From Rostratula benghalensis (lineage: Eukaryota > Chordata > Aves > Charadriiformes > Rostratulidae): 64,000 bases of DNA. Below the pieces are notes generated by a model. It saw nothing but the letters and a program-made list of their open reading frames with translations, did not search any database and had not been told where the DNA came from. Where the stretch lies: positions 6,756,182 through 6,820,181 of the forward strand of contig VXAI01000015.1 in assembly GCA_013399305.1 (NCBI GenBank), given 5' to 3'. Below, one piece after another: positions 21,301 through 34,927 of the stretch. Positions within the stretch are counted from its first letter, which is position 1. Each line of letters begins with the position of its first letter. The translations under genes were made by a program, and so were the position numbers.

Positions 21301-24300
21301 CTGTGGAAAAAAGCGGGGGACAGTCCTATTTGAGAGAGCATCACAATAACAACTCCAAGCAATACAGCTCAGCTCTAAGGAGCCCAATTATAAATTCCTC
21401 AGCTTTTCAAAACAATTTGTGTCTTAGCAACGTGGTCTTTCAGCTACTTTCTGTTACTCAGCCTTTGCTGCAAAACATGGGTGTGTGAGTCCACAGATAA
21501 ACAAGAGCCCATTACAAACACTGAGTCTGCTGAATAACCAATTCCAAACTGATTTTGCTATCTGATGACTAGGTAACACTCTCTGCCGTATCATTTAAAC
21601 TTTTTAAACAGGCATCATGGAGCAGGACTCCAATATATACACCGGTTTGCACCCCTCAACTTCTGGGCAGTGTCAGTGAGGAGAATCACTCTTCACACTA
21701 CCTTCAATCTTCTTCTCTGGAGTGTAGGAAGCTGCAGAAGCCACCTGACATTTGGCCACCAAGAACATGGCACAGCCTTTGTCCAGGACAGCTCCGTGGG
21801 CCAAGACAGGTTCAATTGCTGTCTGCAGAATATTCAGGGCTTGTTCAGGAATGCCAAGGATCAGCTGAAAGAGAAATACTTGCTGGTCTAACACTGGAAT
21901 CCACTGGTAAGGGCAGTTTCTTCTCAGAAGACCAACATAAACCACATCTGCTTCTAATAGCACAATGCACTACAGACAAGGATGTAAGTTTTTCCCCCAC
22001 AATCTTCTTTTAAATCAAAACTTATTAGTAGAAATGAGTGCTCTCTGAAATGATTAGGCATGGCTTCTCCACTGCAGTCAGTGTTGACAGCCACATCTCT
22101 GCCAGCTCAGAATAAACAATATAACTGGACTCCCTTATGAGCATTATTTATCATTCAAACACATGCCAATCTGTGCTACTAGAAAGCCAAAATACTAGCA
22201 GAAAAAATAACAACTGAAGAAATTAAGGCAGGGCCAATTTATGCCTTTTTTTTTTTTTCTGCTTAATTATATGCAATAACTACACATCTTAGTGATACAC
22301 ATGAAACTCAACTTTTATTAACTTCCTCCAAAGATCTTACATTTAGAATACACTTCTTCAGAATCAATTATTTGATTCCAACAAGGCTGCGTTCTTAAAT
22401 CTCACAGGAGTAAAACCAGTATCCAGGAACCCCAGAATAAACGTTGCCCCACAGCCCTGTGAACACACACATCAGACATACCTGGGAGAAAGCCAAGTTC
22501 AGGACAGTTTTGGAAGCCAAGTACTGCAGACTGTATTCCCGAGAGAGGGCCAGAGCCTGCAGCAGGACAGGCAGTGCTATGGTATGGCATGAAGATCTCC
22601 AGTAGAGCTCCACTATCGACAGCAGTACGCTACCCAAAAGAGAGGAGAAGAGCTGTAAGTATTTTCTTCTGATGAAAAACATCCACCTGCTTCCCAAACA
22701 AGCATTCCATCCATAACAGTATTGATTTTATTATGAATTACATTACTGCATACGCAATAAACTTCAATTACACCCTTAAGAGGAGTTGCTACCAACAGAG
22801 AAAATATTAAATAACACTATTACTGTTCAAAGTTAGCACAAAGGTATGGCTACACACATACATTTCTATTTCCCATTTATTTTGGATACAGCATTTCCTC
22901 CTTCCATAAGTCTTCCTAAAACATTAAAATAACTTCTCTACCTTGTAGTTTACATACTAAAGATGACTAAGTTTCAATTCCACAGTATCTTATGGATTCC
23001 CACATACCATGATTGAAGTGGAAAATGAAATTTTATTGTGTAATCTCCAAATCACGGTAGGTGATCTGAAGACAAGTGAAGTCTGAACACAGAAAAATTG
23101 AAATGACTGATTCTAATCACTGCAAATTGTCTTTAATACTCTGAAAATGAAACATTCTTACCTAATCACCATCTCTGTGTTCTTGATTTTCTGGCAGTGG
23201 ATCAACAATTTCTGCAAAAGTTTGTGTGCCTCTGACATTTGATTTTGGGCTTTCAAAACAATGGCTTTTCTGCCGTGGTAGAAAGAAAACATCACTGATT
23301 GTATTTTAGATACAATGCTGCTCTTCAAAACACAGTAAAACAGGTCTCTATCGTGTGACTTCTGTTTCTTGCAACTGCAGAGAGGCATTCTGACAAAGTG
23401 TGTGCCTGCTGTATGTATGTGAGAAAATCAGGTACTTCCCATTCCAGCTGGACAACTCACAGGCAGAAAGGATCAAACTCATAAACCATATTTAAATAGA
23501 AAACAGGCATTGCCAAAAAACTGAAGGCCAAACAGGCAACAGAAGTGGGAGGGCATGCAAGCAAGAAAGCACAAGTAATTATTTGTAAGAAAAACAGGTA
23601 TGGGGTAGAGTAACTAAAATCGACTTGCACTAACAAGGACATGGATTAACATGGAAAGAGTGAGAAGAGGGGAAAAAACCAAATCCACAGCGGTAGGGGA
23701 TGCATAAAAACACCCCAAACACAGAGTAGAATATTTAAAGATCAGGGAAATCATAAACAGTCCAATTCCAGAAGGACAAGCATCAGGTCCCACAGCTTGA
23801 ATACTGCTCTTCTGGCTTACTGGCATTGGCTACGTTTTTAAGTGTTTTGCCTCATTGAAAAATCAACAAGAAATTGCTTTTTCATAGTAAGTTGTTCCTC
23901 ATACTCACCAAATAACAATTTTTAACCCTACTTCTTTCTAACATGTCATTTCCATTTAGAAACAAAGTGACATTAAGGTGAGAGAAAAATCACGTTGTCC
24001 CATTTTGTAGGTGCAGAAACCAGGACCCAGATGAAGCTCTTACTCAGCAGAGCTGAGACCATTTGACATAGAATTCTGCCCTGTGCTTAGGCTTGAGAAG
24101 TTACCATGGCAGTTTTTGAAGAAGTATTGTGTATTCTCACAACAGATCTACAGCTCTAGAATGACAGCAACGTCAGCAGTGCTATTCTAATTCTTAAAAT
24201 GTCCAGAGGAACAACTAGAAACGACTACTGCAGGACATACTCTAGTGGAATAAGCACTACAGGTTGGACAACATGACTGTAATTAGTTCTGAAATGGGAA

Positions 24301-27300
24301 GAACATGTAAGCACACGTGACTGCCAGCAATCATTTTGCTAAATCTTTCATTCTCTTCATGAGACACACCTGCAAGTGTATGCAAATTCACTCTCTTACC
24401 TGTATACGCCTTCAATGCTATTAAGTGCTGTAATTCCTGCTACAAGAGAATCTGCTACATGATATCTGCCATCGTTCATGGCTCTCTCAAACTGTATTTT
24501 CTGATCAAACAGCATCCAAAGCTAAACAAAGAACATCCAGGAACAAGTTTTAGAAGCTGTGCCTGCTCATTTTCAAAATGAGAACTTAATTTTTATTTTG
24601 CCCTGTGGATATTTATGTCTAGACACAAATAACTCCACTGTTCATTTACTGGATTAACTAAATTACTGTCCTCAACAGAAATGCTCAGGTCTGGCTTAAT
24701 GTTTCAATACCAAAGTCACCTATTTGACTGCATTTTAAGTGAAAGAGCTCTTTTAAATCATTACTAATGCTTTGGAACAGTAGACTTGTTCTGTAGCTAC
24801 AAGAGAGGAACCAAACTACATCTAATGCAATCTTGAACACTTCAGTGTAAATACAGTCTTACAGACTCATCTGTTAATGTGTTTCCCAGAGTCACACAAA
24901 ACCCAGCCTATTCTCTCAGTTATTTCTGGACCATAGTATATCAAAATAAGTAGCACTAATTAAACAGAACTTTGAAGCTCCAAATCAATGCAGTGCATTT
25001 AATTCCTATACATGCTCGTGAAGGAGGGGTATATTCCTCTGTCAATGACATTTCTATTTAAACAGCTTTTTCTTAGGAGGCATGGCAAGATAAATGTCTC
25101 TGCAGTCTTAAGATAACAGAGGCATCTTTTGGTGGTTTTTGTAGAAAAGTTTATGTTGTACAGCTTCCCGTGAGGTCATGAGTCAAGTGGAATTAGCAAA
25201 GGCATATTTAGCCCAAGGCGTAGAGAGGAAAGAATGCAGATCCTATTGTATCACAGTTACATGATTTACAGGTTAAACTATAAATACTCTACCTGTGCAT
25301 GCTGACTATTGGGAGGGAACCTTTCCTTTAGGTGTTTCAATATTTCAGAAGCAGCTGCAAAATACCCCTGTAACACAGAAACAGCACTCTGAGTAACGTA
25401 CACTGGGGCAGGCACCGCTCCCCAGGATTTCAACACAACCCGCACGGAAAGAACTCGCCAAGCAAAACCCCTGTATGTTCTTCACCCCCAGCGCAGACAT
25501 TAAAGGCAGAACAAAACAGAAGTCAAGTCTCACACTCCCAGTCGACAACACCCACACATTCCCTCACCCAAATGCCATTTCTGCCAGTAGCCACAGAGCT
25601 CACCTGCTCCGCATGTAGCTCAGCCAGGTGACACAACACCACAGCGAAGGACTCGGTGTTATTCTGCTGAACGCCCACATACACAGCCTCCAGACTGTTC
25701 ATGCTCAGCAATGTTTGGGCTTGTTGAAGTGCCATGGTGCTTGTGCAAGAGAAACAGTCTTTTAGCTTTCAAGCAACAAACAACCACCATTTTTAATGTA
25801 TGATCTTGTTATGACAACAGTCTACATTTTGTGGTAAGCCAGGGGCCTGGAGAAGAATGAGAACTTGTAAAACGACTGCTCTTCAGGAACTCTGGACTAT
25901 GCAGGCACAGCAAGTACTATCAGGGAAAGCTGCACACAGACTAAGAACAGAGATGCTGAAAATGGGAGCATGGGAGCAATTTATGCACTATTTGCCACTA
26001 CTAAATGGAAACTCACTCTCTTCTCCAGTATGAGTTTTAAAGGAACACAAGAAAATGGAAATAATTGCAGTCAGTCTGTACTGAATCAGAGTCTGATTGC
26101 TCTATTTTAGTGCACTGGAGAGACAGAGTCACTTGTTATACCTATATAAATAACTCAAAATGCATTATGTGCTAACAAGTACAGTGAGCTAACCCAAGAG
26201 TTCAAAAGAAACAAAATACCTGCGGCCGTATAATCTCCAAATGGCAGTCTTCTGTGCTATACTGATATCAATAAGCTCTGACAAGCTGTGTTTCCAGTGC
26301 AACAGATCAGAATCTTTTAAGGCATCCATTAGTTTGTTGGCAGCCTTTCCTGCAAAAGCTCTTTGCTGTACCAAGGACTGTATTCCCAGGGAAGCAAGGT
26401 ACTGGGGAGAAGACAAAAAAAATAATCTCAAAAGCACTGGAAGACAATAGAGTACACTGGGCTTGCAAATTACACCTGAGCAAGAGTTCTAAACTAAGAA
26501 AAAAAATCCCAAAGACAAAGATGTGATGTTATTCATCACAGACAAAGGAACACTGCTCCAAGCATTTCTTTAAATACCCACTTATGCACACCCACACATA
26601 AGTGAATGTCATTTTGTTAGATTTGAAAGGTAATTTCCACTCCCACACACAGAAGCCTTAAAGAGGATGACAGAACTTGTACCTGGATTTCTCCAGTGAT
26701 GAAACAGCTGTGAAAACACAGAGCCTTTTCCCCCACTTCCCCACCAAGCGGCCATGTCTGCTCTCATCTCCCATCAGCAGCTTAGTTCCTTTTAGAACAA
26801 TTCTCTTAATAAATAAAGAGATTGCAGATATTGGGAAAAACAGAACTAAACATAAACAGCAAACAGATTCAGGACACGGGAGGCAACCGTGACAGATTTC
26901 ACTGCTGGGGCAGAGCCATACAAGTAAACTTGTGTTCAAAGCCCTGCCAGAGGCATCAGCTCTGAGTTTTAGGGCAGGGGCAGAGACATGAGAACCCTCC
27001 CCGAGCACCAGCACCTTGTGCTACAGGCCTAAGGCCAACATGGCAGATGGGGCCAGACTAGTAGCCACAGAGAGATTTTTCTGCCTGAAAAATAAGCAAG
27101 TTAGAAGGAAAAAAAACCAAACCAAACCAAAAACAGTGAGCCTTGCAATAATGCACTGGCTTTAAAGCAGATCAACTCTGGTTTGTTAATACAAAGAGTA
27201 AAAATTCTAGGAACAGCTAGATTTTGGAGTGTTACATTTGATTTGTTTAAATTCAGTTACATATTTTGAACAGACAAGTCACAAAACCCTATCACACACA

Positions 27301-30300
27301 CTCCCCTCATGACATGAGTTTGCCCAAAATAAAGTTATGGATAAATGAAACGTACTTACTGGCAAACCAAAATGTAAAGATTTGTTTACAGAGTGCTCCA
27401 GCAGAACACAGCTATCAAATATCTTCTGCTCCAGGATGTACAACCAGCTCTAGCAAGGAGAAAAAAAAAAACAGTTAAAATCTCACTGCAAGTAGCTAAT
27501 GGCTGCAGCACTTTTAACTTCTGTTAATTTTTGCACAGAATGCCCAAAAACCTCACTGGAAAAAGAAAGCACTTCAAAATTAAAATGATACTAAGGAAGC
27601 TATTAAATGCTGCACAGTAAAATGTATCAGAAGTGCAGCTGGGCTGGGACACTGGCTCGACAGCAGTCAATGCTGGAGGTTCAGAGTAAGGCACAGAAAC
27701 CCCACTATCAGTTCACATGGAAAGCAGTATCTCACGAGTTTGATGCCACTGATGCCAATTCATTATACCAACAAAACACAGAGGAATCTAAGTCTTTCCC
27801 TACTAATTTTGGTTCGCTCAAAAGCAGGCCCATTCATTACTCTTTCAGAACCCAGGACAGCAAGGAGGAAGTTTATTGAATACTTTGTCTCTTTAAAACA
27901 CGTCAGACCAAATTTCGAGTTTAGTTCCTTTTAGAACAATTCTCTTAATAAATAAAGAGATTGCAGATATTGGGAAAAACAGAACTAAACATTAACAGCA
28001 AACAGATTCAGGGCATGGGAGGCAACTGTGACAGATTTCACAGCTGGGGCAGAGCCATACAAGTAAACTTGTGTTTCTGAGACCTTACTCTGGGATCACA
28101 ACTCCCATTTGAGAAAGAAATCCTGAGCTGCAACAAAACCATCCCATGACCTCCCTACCGTTTGTTGCTCTGGGTGACCCATCTGCTGGACAGTCGTACT
28201 TAAATTACTGAAGCATTTGATAAGCTACTATTGTAAGAGCAGTTTTGCAACAGTTCACTGAGCTCAAATAACAGCAGCAAAGGTGACTTAACCTCCGTTT
28301 CAACGCAGCTACCTTACCAGGCAATGCTGCAAGCACACATGGTCGTTAGACTGCTGTGCGATTCGGATGGCTTCCTGCAGCGCCAGTTCAGCCTGCTGGC
28401 TATTGGCAAACAGAAAGGGAGAAGATATTAGTATTCCCAGAGTGCTTAACACACAGCATTACAGAGGAATATGGATCTAAATTATGCATGTCGCACTCAG
28501 AAGGTAACTCTGATTTAACAGACTGCTGAGAATGCCCCTATTTTCCTCCTAGCACTTCAGGAATATATTCTAGAGGATAATAAGCAAGACACCACCTGCA
28601 AGCCACTACAGAAATGCAAGTGTAACCCCTAAGTGGGCTTTCAAACCCCCTGCACACCAGTGTGCCACGCTCTTGTTTGAACAGGAGCAGCGTTAAGTAT
28701 CTGTCTGTGTATGAGAAGTTGTTGCTCTCCAATTTGCAGATGTCCTTCCCAACTCCAGTCCTTTTAACGTGACACATCCAGGCAGCAGTCAATGAGTGCA
28801 AACCATACATGGAGATGGGCAAGTCAGCTTTATCAATAAAATAACATGTACCCCTAGGGCAATTTAAGATTAAAAAAACCACAGATGACTTTTTTTCTAA
28901 TTACTCTTTTCCAGATCATCAGCTCTATGTTGATTTATGTTAACAGAAAACCAAGCACATTTTCTTGAGAATATAGCTGAAAATAGGCATTCATGTCCAC
29001 TGACCTTTCTGGGGTTATGGCAATGTAGCAATTGAGAACTTAAAAACCCAGGAAGCAGTTGCAGCCGGACACAGACAAATGTCAACACTTACCCTGCTGC
29101 AGATGGCTCAGTTATTATGGAAACCAAATAAATGTCCAAACAAACCCAAACCAAAACAAATCAAGATTCCAAGAAAATCCCAACTCAACTGTAGCTGTTA
29201 CTAAATTAGAGAAAGACCCTTCTTCCCCTGAGCAGATTTTCAGGATGGACAGGAGGTCTACCTGCGGCTCTTACCGGGTGCAAGAAGATGAATTTCAGTG
29301 GGGCAAGAAGATGAATTTCAGTGGGGCAAGAAGATGAATTTCAGTGGGGCAGTACAATATATTAACTTACTAATGGCCAAACCGACAGTGCAGCGCAGCC
29401 AGATTCAGAGCCGCGTATCTCAGACTCCGGCCGTAGCCCTCATCCCCGTTGCTTTTGCTTTCTGCTCCAGTGAGAATCAAACGGTCAAAATAATGAAGGA
29501 GGCTGTGTGTTGAACTGAAGACATCTTGCACTCTGAGGCTATTTAAGTAGCTTAAGTAATGCTAAAAATGGAAGCAAAAATCAGCTTTAACCACATACAA
29601 TCATTAAAACAAAGGTTTTGGTTTATATCTATGTATCTTACCGAGAAAAGCTGCCTTACAAGTACAACCATGAAATAATGTATGGTCAGGCAAGTGCAGG
29701 ATGAGAAGCTGTAGTGATACTGGATTTCTGTAAATCTTGGATAAAATCAGCTATTTTCCCTAACAGGATCTTCGAACTGGTGTCCCAAAAGCCAAGATCA
29801 GAATTATCCCACCCAGCCTGAGACCTCTGCATAGGCAGAACCCCTGTATTTATGTGCTAAGTGAGAGTGGGAATGGAGACGTGACTCCCACTGTGTCTGC
29901 ACTCAGGAAGATACTCAGAAGCACAGTCTTCCAAACGCTGTGCGGATGGAAAGGAGATACTAAAACTATGTATTTTCTTCTGGGCATAGAGACCTGGTCA
30001 GAAAAACCCTCTTTGTCAGACAAACAGAACACTGAAGAGGACTTGTGGAGTTGTGAAAAACAGCTCCTGCTATGCAGCACTTTCAAGGATGTATCTCCGA
30101 ATGGGAACAAGGAAAATCCTGTCTGCTTCAGCCAGGGGCTACTGGGAGGAGGAGTTGGAAAGTGAAACAGGAGAGAGTTGACTGAGAATTGATGGAACTT
30201 AATCAATGAGTTGTCAAGGAACAGGGCAAATGCTCACAGCACAGGTCTGGAACCTGCTCTCATGGGGAGTTGTCTATTGCTTTCAGTATAAATTGATATT

Positions 30301-33300
30301 ATGCACCAGAAGTGAAGTGAACATCAGTAAGTAAAATCAACAGATACTGCACTTAATACTGACATTTAAACTACTGACATTTAAACCTGATTTTTTTTTT
30401 TAAGAAAACGCGCGCAAAAATAAAAATGAGTTTTAGATTCAGTTCAACACGAATGCACCCACATGGTCCCACCAAAATGAAGAGGATTATACCTGTGCAT
30501 AAAGCTAGACGTGGTGAAGTACTTGGCTTAATGAAGGTTTCTGTACCTTCAGGAGTTTCAGTCTGAATTACTAAACATTTACATGCAACCTGCTTATGTT
30601 TTTATCATCTGCTTATATTTCAACATAGAATAAATTACTCCCAAATAATGCTATCCTAGAGATAAGAAATCCCTTTACAACCATTTTGGATGAAGAAAGA
30701 GATACTTACTGCTTCAGCAAAGTCTGGATTAAATTTTAACAAGTTGTTCAATTCCTTTTGTAAAGATGCTGGAGTAAGAGCCTTTGTTTCATCATTCTTT
30801 AATAAAGAAGCCTGGAACAAAAGTTGCAAAGTAAAAGTAAGATAAGTAACTCAGTCTAGAGGGTTACAAATGTATTTTCATACACACTTGTCAGTTTGCT
30901 ATCTGCTTGGAGAGAACATTAAAGAAGATTTTGTAACACCTCCCTCTAGTCTACTATGACAGTGAAACATCAGTGGCAGTTTTATTCTATACTATATTAT
31001 AGAATTCACTTTCCAGAGATCAAAGAGACCAAGTAAAATAAAAGCTTATTCAAATGACTGTTTAAAAGTACTTAAAAAGAATTCTGTTTAAGTTTCCCTT
31101 TGAAGAATTAATACAATGGATTTATCACTGGAATTATTAGTATCTTCCCACAAAAAAAATCCCCCATGAAATGAAACAAAAGTAAATCCATAGTTTGCTT
31201 CAGCAAGTAGATCAATGAATAAAACATTAAAATAATCTAGTTACTAGAATAAGCATTACTGAGTAACAAAAAGACTTCAAATTTCAGAACCCTCCTAAAC
31301 ATCAGGATTCTCTAATAAGGAGGAAGAAAAAATTAAATGCACTGATAACATGCACTACATAAATCACACCAGATCACTGCAGTCTGTCTTGTTTTCTCAT
31401 TAAACCCCATTTCTAACTCTGCTCCTGGATTAGGGGGTCCCTGTTCTGCACGCATGTAGGGAAGCTGAAATGCCACAACTGGAGCTGGATCACAGGGGGT
31501 TGAGTGGCCCTGGTGCCAGCAACCGGAGTGGGGACCACAGGTCATAGAGGCCCCTGTGTCCGTGGTGCCAGCAATGGGACAAAATGAGAGGACACCTCAG
31601 TGAGTGATCACTGGTGAACATCAAGCTGGACAAGGCAGAAAGTTGGATAAGCAGCTTGAGAGCCAAGTCCCAAAACAGCCCTAAGACTGGGCTGTATAAG
31701 TTTGTCTGAATGAGACAACTGGAGGAAGGCCAAGCCGATGTGGAGGTCCCAAGCCAACATGGGGCCTTTGGGTCAACTGAGAGACATCTGTACATGTATC
31801 ATGTCTTTGTGCTGAGGCAACTGGAGACAAGAAAATCCCAGGGCCAGCTCCTCCATACACTGAGCATATAAACCCAGTTACTGGTGGAATCAAAAGGGAG
31901 AGAGCTCGAGCACATAAGTGTATATATTTCACACCTTCATCCTCATCAGCCAGGAACAGGTGAATGGAAGCACACTCAGCCTCACCACTGGTTCCACTGG
32001 GGGTTCCTGGAGCTGCAAGAGCCTTGCCACTGGATTCCACAACCCCTAACAGTCAAGATCCTAATGGGACTGAGAGGTTGTGTTGAACTTTTAATGCATG
32101 ATGTTTCATATACATTTTAAATGCATTTTAGGGGTTTTTAGCAAGCAATTATATGATTATAAGCATGTATACCTTTACTGACATTCATGCCCATGTGTAT
32201 TTCTGCTCTGTTTTGTATTTACCAGCTGGGAATAATCAACAAAACTGCACATTTCAATGTCACCAAATCTGAGGCAGTAGTCAGAATGGAAGTGACCTTC
32301 TCAGAACCAAGTATCAGCATAGGTTGTATGTGCCCAGATAAAACACTTTTAGCCCCAATTGCTCATGCTGAGCAACTGCATACTGCAAGACACCAAAAAG
32401 CCTTTAACAGATCACATAATGTCTCACAATGTGGATAAAACTGAAGGTGAAATTCATGTTGCGGATCATTTACTCAACTTTATTCAGAATTAACATACCT
32501 GCTGGGAAAGAAAATACTCTGCCTGTTTCTGGGAAAGAGGCCCACTGCAAGATATCTCTTCTTCCCTGCTAAGAGGCACTCTAGTTAGAAACACAGGTAA
32601 TGAAGTAGAATACAGGGAAACACATTTTATTAGACATTCCACACTTTTGCTTTATAAAGTTTTATGGGATATTGGAGCTCAACAGAATGAAAGGAAACTA
32701 AAGGGGGGGGGGGGGGGGAACCCAAACCTTAAATAAGATCTACTACATCAAAGTTAGCAATCCAAATGATTTCACACAGTTTAGTAGTAATCTACAACCT
32801 GCAGAGACCATAGTCAATATGAATATCTCCCTAAATACAGGCGAAAACCCAAAGATAAAACAGCAGACAGAAGAATTGGGGTTGACACATTCAAGTGGCT
32901 TTGCTCTGTTTTCCCTTTCTTCCATAGATAGTTACAACGAAATGAACTGGCACTTTGGCCACATGCATCACTCCAGAAGAGAGCTGTTCTGTGAGAGCAG
33001 GCAGAAGTTTATTCCATGGAAAGAGAGCAGTTACAGCAGCTTTGGGAGTCTGGCTGTGTGCTAACTGACTCGTGCTGTAGCAGAGCACGCACACAACTTT
33101 GTATAAAGACAGTTTAGAAAGCGCATTTTAAATATATGGATACACTAAATGCTTTTAGGATTATTCTTATAATCCTGGAGCACCTCTTTAGCAGGTGAAA
33201 AGTCTTGCTAATTTGCTTCTCATTTTTGATGTAAATAAACATCATTGGGGAAAAGACAAAAAGAGAACCCAAAACCATTTAGCTTAACTCCTCCTCAGTG

Positions 33301-34896
33301 AGCAAGCTTTCCTTGCTGGAAGCAGAAGCGACCTCTCCAACTGCTTTTGCACAACACAGACCAGCACAACCGGAGCAGCCGCTCGGGGGTGGGCTGTACA
33401 GAAGGGAACTGCGGCTGGCGATTCCCTGAGTGACCCTGAGAAGAGGGCACCGCCATCTTCTGCCCGACACCGAGCGGGGCCGCTGCCGTCCTCAAGAGTC
33501 ACCACACGGTGGCACCAAGGACGCAGAGAGGCCACCCAGCTCAGCCCCTGCCTGCGGGGGCTTCGGGAACCACCCCGGATGGCAGCAGGGTCCACCTCAG
33601 CTCTGCAGCCGAAGTCATTACTGATGAGGACATCCTCCAGGTGAGCACTTGTGGAGCTTGGAAAGTTTAAGAGGAGTAGAACCTTGAACTGGGCAAAGCT
33701 TAAGTTTCTTCTGATGTGTACAGAGGTAAATCTCAAACAAGACTAATTCTCTTAAGAGATGGGAAAGACTTCAATATTAATATATCACCTTAAAGGCACA
33801 TCAAGTTCTTCTTTCTCCATTTTCCCCTCCAGCTCCTCCGTATTTGTCAGTTCCATGTCATTCTCATCAATCCCATTCTTTTTCTCATCATTTTGAAAGT
33901 ACTGCTGGAGGGCAGTGTAAAGTTTATAGACCTGACTAAAAGAAAGCTTATTGTATGCCAAGATCATGTGGCGCAGGAACAGCCCTGCAAAAGAAAACAC
34001 TTATGACAGCTGTCTGTAAGGTTGTTGTTTCAGAAAAAAACTCATCATAACCAGAAGGGTAAATTGCATTATTAAATCTTGTTTACGTGCCTCTCCGCCC
34101 TCCAGCTGATAAGACTCAGTTTTGCAGGGTGTAAGTCTGGTATTAATTTAGTGACAAATCTCACAGACTATCTGATCACAGAAAAACTATTAGGAACAGT
34201 AAAAACTGCACAATATGCAAAATTACAGGTTATGAGCAAGAGAAAAATCATATTATATGATTTTTACATCATCCCAAAGAGAAGAACAAAGCTGCATCCT
34301 GAGTGAATTACATCAATGATAGACATAACATCAAGTACAGCTTAGGAATAACAAATAGTTACCTACTACACTTGTTTTATGAACTTCTGGCTCTGTCCCT
34401 GTAAATGAATCTGAAAGGTCATCAAAAAATTGTTCCATATCTTTCAATTCTCCTTCTGCCATAAGTTTTAACCTAAACAGGGAAAGAAAAATCACACTTT
34501 TAGGGCACATGTATCAAATAAAATACTATTCTATTTCAGGCATAGATGAGTAAACACAAACAGAACCAAGAAGTAGCTAATTCATTAGGCCCAGGATTTT
34601 ATACTCATGAGCCAAATCAAAGGACAATAAGTACTATTAATAAGCTAATTAATAAACTAATCAGGTGTGATTTTTCCCCCCTGCTTTTTAAACAGTTCTT
34701 ATAATAGAGAACAATCAGATTGCTATACTTCTAACAAACCAATTAAGAACCCAAAGTAGACTGACATTTAAAACTGTCCCTGTTAAGCAAGTTAGCTAAT
34801 GTCAAAACAGATCTTCTGTATCAAGCTTTATAACAGATGGCTTCAACATTTGGTTTGTGCGCCCATCAGAACTTACTTCAGGGAATGAAGTAGTAC

Positions 34897-34927
<31 letters not shown>

